Shown here: positions 33,788 to 42,920 of the stretch, one piece after another
Numbering within the stretch: position 1 is the stretch's first letter
How the letters are laid out: each line of letters opens with the position of its first letter
Source of the DNA: Pannonibacter anstelovis
Lineage (GTDB): Bacteria; Pseudomonadota; Alphaproteobacteria; Rhizobiales; Stappiaceae
DNA: 64,000 bases
Direction: 5' to 3'
Assembly (NCBI RefSeq): GCF_036881715.1
Contig: NZ_JBAKBF010000001.1
Location: forward strand, 62,001-126,000
Notes under the pieces: model-generated
What the model was told of the DNA's origin: nothing
The model's input: the letters and a program-made list of their open reading frames with translations, nothing else
Databases searched by the model: none
Position numbers and translations under genes: made by a program

Positions 33788-34624
33788 TCATTTTTCGCCA
33801 GGCCAGCTAACGCCCTTGTCAGCAAAGAAGGGATATGGACCCGGATATGCCTCTACATAGTGAAGATGGCTGGACAAACCAGCCTCCGGGTCGAGCCGGT
33901 GCACAAAAAATGCAGGAGGTTCCATCACGAATTCGGCAGGGGCTTCTGGCGAGAAGTCCAGAACGCAGGCATGGGCTGTGCTGGGGCACAGGGTCATGAC
34001 CGTACCGGCAAAACGGGCGATGATTGTCCGGTGTACATGGCCGCAGATCAGCCGCTCCACGTGATGATGGCCCGAAAGGATCGCCGCAAGCGCCTCGGTG
34101 TCCGCAAGGCCGATCACGTCCATATGAGCGATGCCGGTCACCTTGGGCGGGTGATGAAGGGCAACGAGGGTGGGTGTGTGATCAGCACCAAGGGTCTGGT
34201 CAAGCCAGGCGATCTGTTCCCCGCCCAGCCGGCCATAAGGCTTGCCCGCAACGCTGCTGTCCAGCACCACAAGGCGCAGGCCGCCGATGGTAACGGCATA
34301 ATGCAGCTTGTCCCCGGCGGGGGCATCCCCCACGCCCGGAAAACCCGCCAGCTCGCTGCGTATGGCGGCCGTCAGGTCATGATTGCCTGGCATCACATAG
34401 ACCGGGCAGGAGAGCTGCTGGCAAAGCTGGCGCAGCAGGGCATATTCCCGCTCATCGGCGCCGTCTGTCAGATCGCCGGTAATGACAACGGCATCGGGTT
34501 TCTGCGGCAGGGCGGCAATCGCACGAAAGGCCCGGGCCGCCAGCATGTTTGTGTCGCTCACCCTGTAGCAGGCAAGACCGCGCGGGCGCAGGTGCAGGTC
34601 GGTTATCTGGACAATCAGGGTCAT
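33788..34624 (-). CDS. Metallophosphoesterase (CpdA-like cyclic nucleotide phosphodiesterase)
   Basis: A 278-residue calcineurin-like phosphoesterase with the complete dinuclear-metal motif set. It reads VQITDLHLRPRG (D-x-H), VVITGDLTDGADEREY (GDLTD), YVMPGNHDLTAA (GNHD), LVALHHPPKV and CGHVHRTIIARF (GHVH). The order and spacing fit the class III/CpdA-like family, which splits cAMP or related cyclic dinucleotides or phosphodiesters. The substrate is not decided by sequence. The ATG at 34624 matches the family start (MTLIVQITDLH); the frame is open for 43 codons upstream without homology. It diverges from the ArnT-like operon. Confidence 0.9.
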   Translation of the reverse strand: MTLIVQITDLHLRPRGLACYRVSDTNMLAARAFRAIAALPQKPDAVVITGDLTDGADEREYALLRQLCQQLSCPVYVMPGNHDLTAAIRSELAGFPGVGDAPAGDKLHYAVTIGGLRLVVLDSSVAGKPYGRLGGEQIAWLDQTLGADHTPTLVALHHPPKVTGIAHMDVIGLADTEALAAILSGHHHVERLICGHVHRTIIARFAGTVMTLCPSTAHACVLDFSPEAPAEFVMEPPAFFVHRLDPEAGLSSHLHYVEAYPGPYPFFADKGVSWPGEK

Positions 34625-34772
34625 CAGCCTTGGGTTCCGCTCCATGGAAAGGGCAGGAGGACGATAGTGGAAACCGCGTTTCGCGCAAGTCTCAGGTTCC
34701 CCTTTGGATTGCTCTCCTGTAGGAAGCGGTGCAGCATCACATGGCAGGTGCAAACGGTTCCGGAACAGTCAT

Positions 34773-36515
34773 ATGCATGAGACCGAGCAGCAGACAGGCG
34801 AGAGCATCGAAGGCGGCGCAGCCGGCATGGCACAGGCGCGCGATCCACGGCCGCATACGGCCTGGCTGAAGCTGCTTGGGCATGACCTGTTTGCCCCCGC
34901 ATTGCTTCTTCTTCTGGCGCTGTTCATGTTTGTGCCGGGCCAGTCGGCCGTTCCACCGCTTGACCGGGACGAGCCGCGGTTCACGCAGGCCACCAAGCAG
35001 ATGCTTGAAACCGGCGACTATATGGACATCCGCCTGCAGGAGGAGCCGCGCTACAAGAAGCCGATCGGCATCTACTGGCTGCAGGCAGCGGCCGTGAAGA
35101 TCACCGGGCATGACGCATCAGCGCCATTGTGGGTCTACCGGCTGCCATCGCTGCTGGCGGCACTGACGGTGGTGCTGGCGGTCTATTGGACGGCACGCGC
35201 CTTCACCGGGCCGCCCGCCGCCCTCGTGGCCGGCATGCTGGTGGCTCTGGCGCTGATCCTTGGTGTGGAAAGCCGCCTCGGCAAGACGGATGCCACGCTC
35301 TTTGCTTCCATCGTTCTGGCGCAAGGAGCACTGGCGCGGATCTATCTGGCAGATGATGCCACACGGCGCCATTGGGGGCTGGCGCTGGTCTTCTGGATAG
35401 CGCTGGCGCTCGGCATTCTGGTCAAGGGGCCCGTGGCGCCAATGATCGTGGGCCTGACGGTGGCCGCTCTCGCCCTGATGCGCCGCCGGATTGGCTGGTT
35501 CCGCGCCGCCGCACCGCTGCCGGGTGCCGTTTTGACGCTCCTGCTGGTGCTGCCGTGGTTTGTGGCGATCTGGATTGCGTCCAAGGGCACGTTCTTTGAA
35601 GAGGCCATCGGCCGTGATCTGATGGGCAAGGTTGCGGAAGGTCAGGAAAGCCACGGCGCACCGCCGCTGACCCATCTGGCGGCAATGCTTGTGGTGTTCT
35701 GGCCGCTGCCGGCCTTTCTGGTTCTGGCGGCCCCGCGCATCTGGGCGCTGCGCTCCCTTCCGCTCGTGCAGTTCTGTGCTGCCTGGTTCGTTCCGGCCTG
35801 GGTGGTGTTTGAACTGGTGGCGACCAAACTGCCGCATTATACCATGCCGCTGCTTCCCGCCCTTGCGCTGCCCGCCGCCCTGGTTGTCGTGGACGGGCGG
35901 CCCGCGTCCGGCCGTGTGCTGCGCTGGATTGCGGCTGTGCTGATGGCGCTGCTTCCGGTGGCAATTGCGGCAGCCTCGGTGGCCGGGCCGCTGTTCCTTG
36001 GCGACTGGCCGTCTCCTCCGGGCGTGGTTTTCTGCGCGATTGCTGCTGTGATCAGCGTCTGGGCTTCAATGCGCTTGTTGCGTGGTGACATGACGGGTGC
36101 CCTCTGGCGCTCCTGCGCGGCTGCGGTTGCCATGACCACCGGCTTCTGGGGCTTTGTGGGGCCTGGACTGTCGGCGATCTGGGTCAGTCCGCGTCTCGTG
36201 GCAGCGATTTCCGAAGCCGCAGACTGCACGCCTGTTAAGGTTGCCTCAGCCGGATTCAGCGAGCCGAGTTTCGTCTTCCTGCAGGGCACGGATACCGTTC
36301 TTGGTCCGGCGGAGGAAGCGGCAGCCTTCTTGGCGCAGGAGCCTGGTTCCTGCCGCGTTGCCGTCGTGGAAAGCCGTCAGGAACAGGCATTTCTGGCGGC
36401 CGCCAGCAACGATGGACTTGTGCCCGTGCTGGCAGGCAGGGTACAGGGCCTGAATATCAACGGGGGGCGGCAGCTTGATCTGGGGCTTTATGTGCCCGGA
36501 CCTGCCGCAAGATAA
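34773..36515 (+). CDS. ArnT-like membrane glycosyltransferase (GT83)
   Basis: A 580-residue polytopic protein with about 11-13 hydrophobic helices. The N-terminal loop VPPLDRDEPRFTQATKQMLE, followed by GDYMDIRLQEEPRYKKPIGI, is the PMT/ArnT signature with the catalytic acidic residue region. LGVESRLGKTDATLFASI follows. Such enzymes move a sugar from a polyprenyl-phosphate carrier onto lipid A, core sugars or proteins on the periplasmic side. The C-terminal about 90 residues are a soluble domain (PVKVASAGFSEPSFVFLQG). It opens a run with PAP2, polyprenyl-phosphate glycosyltransferase and LAB_N genes, which fits lipid or envelope sugar modification. The acceptor is not known. The start at 34773 is tentative; 34827 is another ATG. 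Confidence 0.88.
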   Translation: MHETEQQTGESIEGGAAGMAQARDPRPHTAWLKLLGHDLFAPALLLLLALFMFVPGQSAVPPLDRDEPRFTQATKQMLETGDYMDIRLQEEPRYKKPIGIYWLQAAAVKITGHDASAPLWVYRLPSLLAALTVVLAVYWTARAFTGPPAALVAGMLVALALILGVESRLGKTDATLFASIVLAQGALARIYLADDATRRHWGLALVFWIALALGILVKGPVAPMIVGLTVAALALMRRRIGWFRAAAPLPGAVLTLLLVLPWFVAIWIASKGTFFEEAIGRDLMGKVAEGQESHGAPPLTHLAAMLVVFWPLPAFLVLAAPRIWALRSLPLVQFCAAWFVPAWVVFELVATKLPHYTMPLLPALALPAALVVVDGRPASGRVLRWIAAVLMALLPVAIAAASVAGPLFLGDWPSPPGVVFCAIAAVISVWASMRLLRGDMTGALWRSCAAAVAMTTGFWGFVGPGLSAIWVSPRLVAAISEAADCTPVKVASAGFSEPSFVFLQGTDTVLGPAEEAAAFLAQEPGSCRVAVVESRQEQAFLAAASNDGLVPVLAGRVQGLNINGGRQLDLGLYVPGPAAR

Positions 36516-36538
36516 GAGTGCAAGAGGTAAGGCCCCTG

Positions 36539-37426
36539 ATGGCATCCGGTCGTTTTTCCAAGATGCGGCAGCGTTTTGCGGCAAATGTCGCCAGCATCCG
36601 CGCCATTATTGCCAACCGGCGCGCCCGGGCGCAGGGCCAGCATGAACCACTGCCTGCCGGTCAGCGTCCGCAGGACTTTCTGGCCATCCTGCTGTTTACA
36701 GCCGGCTTTGGCGTGGTGATGCTCGATATCCCTGCGATCCCGTGGGTGCGGGCATTGCCGCCGGAATATGGCGTGGTGTTTTCCTGGGTCACGGATCTGG
36801 GCAAATCCAACTGGATCCTTTGGTCTACCGGGCTATTCTGCCTTGCCTGTCTGGCTCTCGTGAATGCGAAGGTTCTCGCCGTGCGGGTGCGCATGGCCGG
36901 AGCCATGATCTGGACCTATGCGGCCTTTGTCTTCTACGCCGTCGCGCTCAGCGGCATTCTGGTGGTGATCCTGAAGTGGAGCATCGGCCGCGCCCGTCCA
37001 AAGCTCTATGAAGTGGCCGGTCCGGTCGAGTTCAGCCTATTCGCCTTCAACAGCACCTACACCAGCTTTCCTTCGGGCCACTCAACCACGATTGCGTCTT
37101 TTGCGCTGGCATTGGCGCTGATTTTTCCTGCCTGGCGCTGGCTGATTGCCGCTGTTGCCTTTTGGGCAGCCTTCAGCCGCGTGATGGTTGGTGCCCATTA
37201 CCCTTCGGACGTTGCCGCCGGTCTTGTGCTGGGGGCTGCGACCACGCTTTACTGCGCCCGCTGGATGGCCAAGCGCCGCATCGGATTTGTTCTGCAGCCC
37301 GGCGGCCGGATCAGGCCCATTGCCAACGCCTTCTCGGCGAGGGCAGCCTTCCGGGCGCTTTGGAATGCAGCGCTCGGGCGCCGGTCTGCGACCGTGCATT
37401 CAGCCGCTGTACAGGATGAAAAGTGA
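36539..37426 (+). CDS. PAP2-family lipid phosphatase
   Basis: A 295-residue membrane phosphatase. The three PAP2 signatures are KWSIGRARPKLYE, TSFPSGHSTTIASFAL with the catalytic His, and SRVMVGAHYPSDVAAGLVLG with the nucleophilic His. Five or six membrane helices surround them, and the N-terminus is a basic cytoplasmic stretch. The family removes phosphate from undecaprenyl pyrophosphate, lipid A or phospholipids. It lies 23 bases after the ArnT-like gene and just before the glycosyltransferase gene, so an LPS or carrier-lipid substrate is likely. The ATG at 36539 follows AGGTAAGG. A GTG at 36518 is less likely. Confidence 0.9.
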   Translation: MASGRFSKMRQRFAANVASIRAIIANRRARAQGQHEPLPAGQRPQDFLAILLFTAGFGVVMLDIPAIPWVRALPPEYGVVFSWVTDLGKSNWILWSTGLFCLACLALVNAKVLAVRVRMAGAMIWTYAAFVFYAVALSGILVVILKWSIGRARPKLYEVAGPVEFSLFAFNSTYTSFPSGHSTTIASFALALALIFPAWRWLIAAVAFWAAFSRVMVGAHYPSDVAAGLVLGAATTLYCARWMAKRRIGFVLQPGGRIRPIANAFSARAAFRALWNAALGRRSATVHSAAVQDEK

Positions 37427-37427
37427 G

Positions 37428-38204
37428 ATGCCGATGAACGGTACAGAGCTGGGCATGGCAGCTGCCGGACCTGAAGTGAGTGTTATCGTGCCTGCCAAGG
37501 ACGAGCGCGATAACCTGCCTATCCTGCTGGACGAAATTGCCGATGCGCTGCAGGGCCGGACCTTCGAGGTACTGGTGATCGACGATGGCTCGACCGATGG
37601 CACCGATCAGGTTCTGGCCAGCTATGCCGCATCCCACCCCTGGCTGCGCCCCCTGCGCCATGCCCGTTCCGGAGGCCAGTCCTGCGCGGTGCGCACGGGA
37701 CTGCGCCATGCCCGTGGATCGATTGTTGCCACGATCGATGGCGATGGGGAGAATAACCCGGCCTATATTCCTGAGCTGATGGCTGCGCTGGAAGCTGGCG
37801 GTCCATCCGTGGCCCTTGCTGCCGGGCAGCGGGTTGGGCGCAAGGCGAGCCGCGCCAAGCGCATCGCCTCGCGGCTTGCCAACCGCCTGCGCGGCGCGCT
37901 GCTGAAGGACAACACCCGCGACAGCGGTTGCGGCCTCAAGGCGCTGCGCCGTGAGGTCTTCCTTCAGCTGCCCTATTTCGACAGCTGGCACCGCTTCCTG
38001 CCTGCGCTGGTGATCCGCGAAGGCTATGGCGTGGTGCATGTGGATGTGCTGGACCGGCACCGCCGCCACGGCACGTCCAAGTATGGCATTTTCGACCGGG
38101 CTCTGATTGGTGCACTCGATCTGCTCGGTGTGTGGTGGCTGCGCCGCCGCCGCAAATCCATCCCCGAGGTTTCGGCCATCGAACCGGCCGCCGGACCCCG
38201 TTGA
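37428..38204 (+). CDS. Polyprenyl-phosphate glycosyltransferase (DPM1-like, GT2)
   Basis: A 258-residue GT2 enzyme. It begins VSVIVPAKDERDNLPILLDE, then FEVLVIDDGSTDGTDQVLAS, the metal motif VATIDGDGENNP (D-x-D) and the acceptor region DNTRDSGCGLKALRREVF. The C-terminus has RHRRHGTSKYGIFDRALIGA, typical of dolichyl/undecaprenyl-phosphate sugar synthases. It makes the lipid-linked sugar donor used by an ArnT-like transferase, as in the rhizobial RgtE/RgtABC system. It has no second membrane domain of ArnC type beyond one helix near the end. The start at 37428 lies one base beyond the PAP2 stop. Confidence 0.92.
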   Translation: MPMNGTELGMAAAGPEVSVIVPAKDERDNLPILLDEIADALQGRTFEVLVIDDGSTDGTDQVLASYAASHPWLRPLRHARSGGQSCAVRTGLRHARGSIVATIDGDGENNPAYIPELMAALEAGGPSVALAAGQRVGRKASRAKRIASRLANRLRGALLKDNTRDSGCGLKALRREVFLQLPYFDSWHRFLPALVIREGYGVVHVDVLDRHRRHGTSKYGIFDRALIGALDLLGVWWLRRRRKSIPEVSAIEPAAGPR

Positions 38205-38240
38205 GACCACGCCGGAGCGGACACAGGAGCCGCAATTCAG

Positions 38241-38555
38241 ATGAACGCTTTGCTTGACTGGCTGCATACGGTTTTCGTGGAGCAGCTGGATGTTTGGGTT
38301 ATCCTTGGCTTCGTCGCCCAGTTCATGTTCTCGATGCGCTTTGTGGTGCAGTGGATTGCATCGGAGCGGGTAGGGCGGTCCATCGTGCCGGTGGCCTTCT
38401 GGTTTTTCTCGATCGGCGGCGGCACCCTGCTGCTGATTTATTCGATCCAGCGTCAGGACCCGGTATTCATCGCGGGACAGGCCCTTGGCCTGATCATCTA
38501 TATCCGGAACCTGTGGCTGATCTTCAAGGAGAAGCGCCGGGATCCCACGATCTGA
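38241..38555 (+). CDS. LAB_N domain membrane protein
   Basis: A 104-residue, three-helix membrane protein with the lipid-A-disaccharide-synthase N-terminal (LAB_N) pattern. The clear blocks are WVILGFVAQFMFSMRFVVQW, then IASERVGRSIVPVAFWFFSI, GGGTLLLIYSIQRQDPVFIA and GQALGLIIYIRNLWLIFKEK. In many proteobacteria this small protein stands next to DPM1-like glycosyltransferases and ArnT-like enzymes, and it is thought to take part in moving or using lipid-linked sugars. It closes the four-gene run 34773-38555 with a 36-base gap and a strong terminator after it. Confidence 0.9.
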   Translation: MNALLDWLHTVFVEQLDVWVILGFVAQFMFSMRFVVQWIASERVGRSIVPVAFWFFSIGGGTLLLIYSIQRQDPVFIAGQALGLIIYIRNLWLIFKEKRRDPTI

Positions 38556-38582
38556 ACGCAGCTTTTTGGTCTGCTAACAAAC

Positions 38583-38613
38583 AACGGGCGGGATGGTCAG
38601 CATCCCGCCCGTT
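38583..38613. terminator. Bidirectional terminator
   Basis: A perfect 13-base stem (38583-38595 with 38601-38613) and a 5-base loop lie between two convergent genes, LAB_N and the chemoreceptor. GCTCTTTC follows on the plus strand. Confidence 0.8.
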
Positions 38614-38636
38614 GCTCTTTCGGCACAAAGCCTTTC

Positions 38637-40319
38637 TCAGGCAGCGCGGATGGTGCCAAGGAAGCGGGAAAGCTCGCGGTTGAGCTGATCGGCCTGCTTG
38701 GCGAGATCGGCCGAGAAATGCAGCACGTCCGTGGAGGCGGAGCTCGATTCCTGCGCCGCGCGGGTCACTGTGGTGATGGCACCCGACACTTCCGCCGTGC
38801 CGCTGGAGGCCTGCTGCACGTTGCGGGCAATTTCCTGCGTGGCGGAAGACTGTTCTTCCACCGAGGCAGCAACTGCGCCGCTGATCTGGCTCATCTTGCG
38901 GATGGATTCGGCGATGTCCGTGATGGCAGCGGCCGAGTCCGTTGTTGAGAGCTGGATGGAGGCCACCTGCGAGGCAATTTCCGTGGTGGCCTTGGCGGTC
39001 TGGTCGGCAAGCTGCTTCACTTCGGCGGCAACCACCGCAAAGCCCTTGCCGGCTTCACCCGCACGGGCCGCCTCGATGGTGGCATTGAGTGCGAGCAGAT
39101 TGGTCTGGCTGGCGATACCATTGATCAGCTCGACGATGTCGCCGATCTTCTGAGCCGCATCCGACAGGCTGTGAACCTTGCGGGCTGCCGTATCGGCATC
39201 TGTCACCGCGGCATTCGACATGCGGTTGGACTGGTCGACCTGACCAGCGATCTCGCGTACGGAGGCTGTCAGTTCCTCCGTCGCAGCCGCCACGGTCTGA
39301 ACGTTTGCCGAGGCCTGCTCGGCAGCAGCTGCCACGGTGATGGACTGCTGGGACGTGTGTTCCGCGTTGGAAGACATGGCCTGCGCTGCCTTTTCGAGCC
39401 GGTTTGCAGCGACAGTCACATTGCTCACGATGCCGCCGACGGCATTTTCAAATTCCTTGGCAATGCGCGCCATCATTTCCTTCTGGCGGGTTTCGGCGCT
39501 TGCCTTCTCCGCATCTGCTTCCTGCTGCAGGCGTTCCTTCTCGATGCTGTTTTCCTTGAAGATCAGTGTGGCCTTGGCAACTGCACCGATTTCGTCACGG
39601 CGGTCAGTGCCTTCGACAGCGACAGTGTTGTCGCCATCAGCAAGCCGGGTCAGCGTTTCGACCATCGCGGAAATCGGCTTGGCGATGCCATACTGGCTGA
39701 CATAAAGCCCGACGCCAATGCCGGCGATAATGGCGATGACGGCGGTGACCACCATGGTGGTTGCGGCAGAGATGGCAGAACTGGACGCCGTCTCGCGCTG
39801 GGTCTTCATCATGTCGCCGGAGTAGGTGCTGTAGACCTTGACCGCGTCCGTCACGGTTTTCTGGCCAGAAAGAGCGGTTGCAAGGGCACCGTTTATGGCT
39901 TCCCCATTTGCCGGATCCTTGGCGGCTACGTCCACCATGGCAATGATGGTCTTGAAATAGGCATCCATTGCCTTGCGCACATCCGCCAGCTGCTGCTTCT
40001 GCGCGGTGTCGGCCACAGCTTCGAGAACCGGCAGGCGGGCGAGCATTTCCTTGGAGCGGCGGTCTGTCTCTGCGCGGAAGTCGGAGGCTTTTTCGGGGGC
40101 GAGTGCCAGCTGATAGGTCATGCGGCTGATGGCAATGATATCGATCCGCAGGTCCATTGCTTCGCGGGCTGCCTCTTCGGAAGCTCCGACTTCCGTGAAG
40201 GAATGGCTGAGAGCGTTAATCTGCGTCCAGGCGACGGCTGCGATCCCGGTTGCGCAAAGTCCCATGAGAATAAGGACCGCCAAAATCTTCTGGACGATGG
40301 GAATATGCTTGAGTGCCAT
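38637..40319 (-). CDS. Methyl-accepting chemotaxis protein
   Basis: A 560-residue transmembrane receptor. Transmembrane helix 1 (about 10-30) precedes a periplasmic four-helix-type sensor (about 35-185) with many Glu/Ala heptads, then transmembrane helix 2 (VVTAVIAIIAGIGVGLYV) and a HAMP segment (GIAKPISAMVETLTRLADGD). The signalling hairpin tip is ELINGIASQTNLLALNATIE, followed by AARAGEAGKGFAVVAAEVKQ, LADQTAKATTEI. The C-terminus SRFLGTIRAA has no NWETF-type tether. The sensor resembles Tar/4HB-type domains; the ligand is not known. Divergent 268-base gap to the sugar-kinase terminator. Confidence 0.93.
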   Translation of the reverse strand: MALKHIPIVQKILAVLILMGLCATGIAAVAWTQINALSHSFTEVGASEEAAREAMDLRIDIIAISRMTYQLALAPEKASDFRAETDRRSKEMLARLPVLEAVADTAQKQQLADVRKAMDAYFKTIIAMVDVAAKDPANGEAINGALATALSGQKTVTDAVKVYSTYSGDMMKTQRETASSSAISAATTMVVTAVIAIIAGIGVGLYVSQYGIAKPISAMVETLTRLADGDNTVAVEGTDRRDEIGAVAKATLIFKENSIEKERLQQEADAEKASAETRQKEMMARIAKEFENAVGGIVSNVTVAANRLEKAAQAMSSNAEHTSQQSITVAAAAEQASANVQTVAAATEELTASVREIAGQVDQSNRMSNAAVTDADTAARKVHSLSDAAQKIGDIVELINGIASQTNLLALNATIEAARAGEAGKGFAVVAAEVKQLADQTAKATTEIASQVASIQLSTTDSAAAITDIAESIRKMSQISGAVAASVEEQSSATQEIARNVQQASSGTAEVSGAITTVTRAAQESSSASTDVLHFSADLAKQADQLNRELSRFLGTIRAA

Positions 40320-40536
40320 CGGTAGGGCCTTTCTGCCGGAGCGGAAGAATCTGGCCGTAACGATAGGATGTGGTGATTACTGAAGCTTTAAATGAAGATG
40401 ACAGATGGGTGACGTTGAGGACGTGTGGTCCGGCCCTTTTGTAGTTTCATATTGTGCGTAGTCTTCTGTCAAAATCTTGGGTTGTAAAATGCAAGGCGGC
40501 AGGTCTTCCGGTTTTATTTTTGCGGTGCACAAAAAA

Positions 40537-40559
40537 TCAGCCGCCCTGCGGGCAGCTGA
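40537..40559 (-). terminator. Terminator of the PfkB kinase gene
   Basis: TCAGC and GCCC arms pair with GGGC and GCTGA across one mismatch and a three-base loop. On the minus strand the hairpin is followed by six T residues, about 28 bases after the kinase stop codon. Confidence 0.8.
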
Positions 40560-40587
40560 CTCCTACTGCTGGCTGTAATCAGCGGTC

Positions 40588-41517
40588 TCAGCTGCCGGAA
40601 ATCTCACTGCGGAAAGGCGGATTGGCACCGGCGCGTGAAACCGTAATGGCCGCGACCGCCACGGCACGGGCCAGAGCGGCTGCAAGGCTCTGCTCCGCAA
40701 TGCCTGCAATTGCCTCCTTGGTCAGGAGCCCGGCATCGTCAAGCGCCGAAAGGAAACCTGCGTTGAACGTGTCGCCGGCACCGACTGTGTCCACCACCTC
40801 GACCTTGCGGGCCGGAACGGTCACGTCGAGCGTGCGGGTCATAGCCCTTGCGCCATCCTTGCCAAGGGTGAGGATGACAATCTTCACGCCGCTGGCAATC
40901 CAGCCCTTTGCAAGGGCTTCGAACGGTTCACCGGGGGCCAGCCAGTCCAGGTCCTCATGCGAGACCTTGATGATGTCTGCCTGCGGAATGATGCGGGCGA
41001 GTCGGGCGCGGTAAGCAGCTTCATCGGTGATGAAACCGGGGCGGATGTTGGGATCGAGCGAGATCACACGGGCGGGGGCTTCACGCGTCAGCAGGGCTTC
41101 ATAGGCGGTGCCGCAAGGCTCGCCGATCAGGCTGATGGCGCCGAAATGCAGGGCGCTTGTTCCGTCCGGCAACACTGGCAGATCTTCCGGTGTGATCAGG
41201 CGTCCGGCCGAATTTTCGTCATAGAAAGTGTAGGTGGCATCGCCGTTCACCAGCCGCACGAAGGCAAGCGTCGTGGGGCGGGCAGAGCGGATGCACAAGT
41301 CTAATGTGACGCCAGAGGCCGCAAGATGGGCCAGAAGCTGCTCGCCGAAGAGATCCGTTGATACGCCGCACAGAAACCCCGCTTTGTTGCCGAGGCGGCC
41401 AAGCGCAAGGGCCGTGTTGAAGATGGCGCCGCCCGGGACCGGCAGAAAGGCTGTGCCTTCCGTGCCCACCGTTCTGGGCAGCATGTCCATCAGCGCTTCG
41501 CCGCAACACAAGATCAT
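40588..41517 (-). CDS. PfkB-family carbohydrate kinase
   Basis: A 309-residue ribokinase-family sugar kinase. The N-terminal motif is LPVPGGAIFNTALALGRLGN and the C-terminal PfkB signature is VDTVGAGDTFNAGFLSAL, with the catalytic Asp in GAGD. The substrate region GEALMDMLPRTVG and SLDPNIRPGFI fit fructokinase-type enzymes, but other sugars are possible. It starts at 41517 after GGAGG; a longer frame to 41544 has no support. It lies about 95 bases from the AbrB-like gene on the same strand, and no sugar transporter is next to it. Confidence 0.92.
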   Translation of the reverse strand: MILCCGEALMDMLPRTVGTEGTAFLPVPGGAIFNTALALGRLGNKAGFLCGVSTDLFGEQLLAHLAASGVTLDLCIRSARPTTLAFVRLVNGDATYTFYDENSAGRLITPEDLPVLPDGTSALHFGAISLIGEPCGTAYEALLTREAPARVISLDPNIRPGFITDEAAYRARLARIIPQADIIKVSHEDLDWLAPGEPFEALAKGWIASGVKIVILTLGKDGARAMTRTLDVTVPARKVEVVDTVGAGDTFNAGFLSALDDAGLLTKEAIAGIAEQSLAAALARAVAVAAITVSRAGANPPFRSEISGS

Positions 41518-41612
41518 CCGCGTTCCTCCCAGTTTACGGACCAAATCAGCTCCGCACTGCTTGTGCCCCGGCTTTCTGGCGCTTGCAAGGGCTGAGGCAT
41601 CTCCGGAAGGGA

Positions 41613-42740
41613 TCAGTCTCGCGGCTTGATGCGTCCGGGCGGGCGGCGGTCGATGAGGGAGAGAACCAGCGGCGCAAAGGAAATCAGCAGCACGATACGG
41701 GCGATGTGGTGGCTGGCCACGTAGGCGACTTCTGCTTTCATGGCGAGGGCAATGAGGCTCATTTCGGTGAGGCCGCCGGGTGCATAAGCCAGCACGATCT
41801 GCGAGGTGGTCTGCCCGATGAAAGCGCCGAAGACGAGCGCAAACAGCAAGGTCACCAGCAGGGTCATCAAGGTGGCGCCGAAGCTGAGGGAGACGGCATG
41901 GATCACCTCGCGCCGTCCGGCTCCTAGAAACCGGCAGCCCATGATGGTGCCCATCAGCACCTGACAGGCGATCACCAGCCCCTGCGGCGGGGCGCTTGTG
42001 GTGATGCCGGTGACATGGACGGCGGCGCTCAGCAGCATGGGGCCGACGAGGGTTGCAGCAGGCAGGCGCAGTTTCAGCGCCACGAAAGCGCCGATGACGC
42101 CACAGGCCGCAAGGATGACAAGATCCTGCCAGGACGGGCTGCCGCCCTTGGTGATGGTGGTGCCTACGCTCTGGCCCTCGATGATGCGGAACCAGAAGGA
42201 AATCAGGCTGATGGTGACGACGATGCGGGCGGCATGCGCCAGAATGATCTTGCGCTCGTCGCCGCCCAGATCCTTTCCAAGGCTGACCATTTCCATCAGC
42301 CCGCCCGGCATGCCGGAACAGAAGGCGGTGATACGGTCAAAACCGCCCACCTTCATGTAGAAGGGAACCGCGAGAACACCGGAAACGATGAGATAGAGCG
42401 CCAGCAGGCCGAGCGAGATGACCCAGTCGCCGAGCTGTCCCATGAGTGCTGGCGAAAATCCGGAGCCGAGCAGCACGCCGATGACTGCCACAAGGGCAGG
42501 GCGGATGCGGTTCGGCGGCAGGATCGGGGCACCGAAGATGGAGGCCACCATGGTAAAGAGCATGGAGCCCAGCATCCACGGCAGCGGCATATGAGCCAGC
42601 CAGAACAGGAGACCGCCTGCACCTCCGAGGAGCGCGCCAAAGGCAATGCGGCGCATAAGTTCGGGCGTCAGGGCACGGGCTTTTTCTGTGCCTGAGGCTT
42701 CAGGGCCAGGCTGTTCGGAGGCGGGATCTTGTCGGGACAC
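41613..42740 (-). CDS. AbrB-family membrane protein (putative ammonia monooxygenase type)
   Basis: A 375-residue protein with ten or more membrane helices. The two AbrB duplication-type halves are seen in PLPWMLGSMLFTMVASIFGA and LPAATLVGPMLLSAAVHVTG. Each half also has the glycine/proline-rich motif: FCSGMPGGLMEMVSLGKDLG, and YAPGGLTEMSLIALAMKA near the end. These proteins were once called ammonia monooxygenase by error; they are membrane proteins of unknown function, thought to be regulators or transporters. The N-terminal 25 residues are a polar leader. The closest neighbour is the sugar-kinase gene on the same strand. Confidence 0.88.
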   Translation of the reverse strand: MSRQDPASEQPGPEASGTEKARALTPELMRRIAFGALLGGAGGLLFWLAHMPLPWMLGSMLFTMVASIFGAPILPPNRIRPALVAVIGVLLGSGFSPALMGQLGDWVISLGLLALYLIVSGVLAVPFYMKVGGFDRITAFCSGMPGGLMEMVSLGKDLGGDERKIILAHAARIVVTISLISFWFRIIEGQSVGTTITKGGSPSWQDLVILAACGVIGAFVALKLRLPAATLVGPMLLSAAVHVTGITTSAPPQGLVIACQVLMGTIMGCRFLGAGRREVIHAVSLSFGATLMTLLVTLLFALVFGAFIGQTTSQIVLAYAPGGLTEMSLIALAMKAEVAYVASHHIARIVLLISFAPLVLSLIDRRPPGRIKPRD

Positions 42741-42796
42741 GGGGGAACTGCGGGTCGGGGAGCGTCACGGTGAAAGCGCACCACAGCCTCGCTTCA

Positions 42797-42900
42797 AAAA
42801 AGAAACCCTCCGGCCCCGGTGCACATCGAACTATAGGCAGCTTGTTGCCATGAGACAACCGCAGCCTGTCCTTCATGCACCGGCCCCGCGGCCGGAGGGA
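42797..42900 (-). terminator. Possible terminator region of the alcohol dehydrogenase gene
   Basis: CCCTCCGGCC at 42806 can pair with GGCCGGAGGG at 42890, and a nested six-base hairpin lies at 42880-42895. Read on the minus strand the outer stem is followed by a T-run (complement of 42796-42801). The spacing is unusually long, so this is tentative. Confidence 0.4.
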
Positions 42901-42920
42901 TCTCCTGAAGGTTGGGGTCT

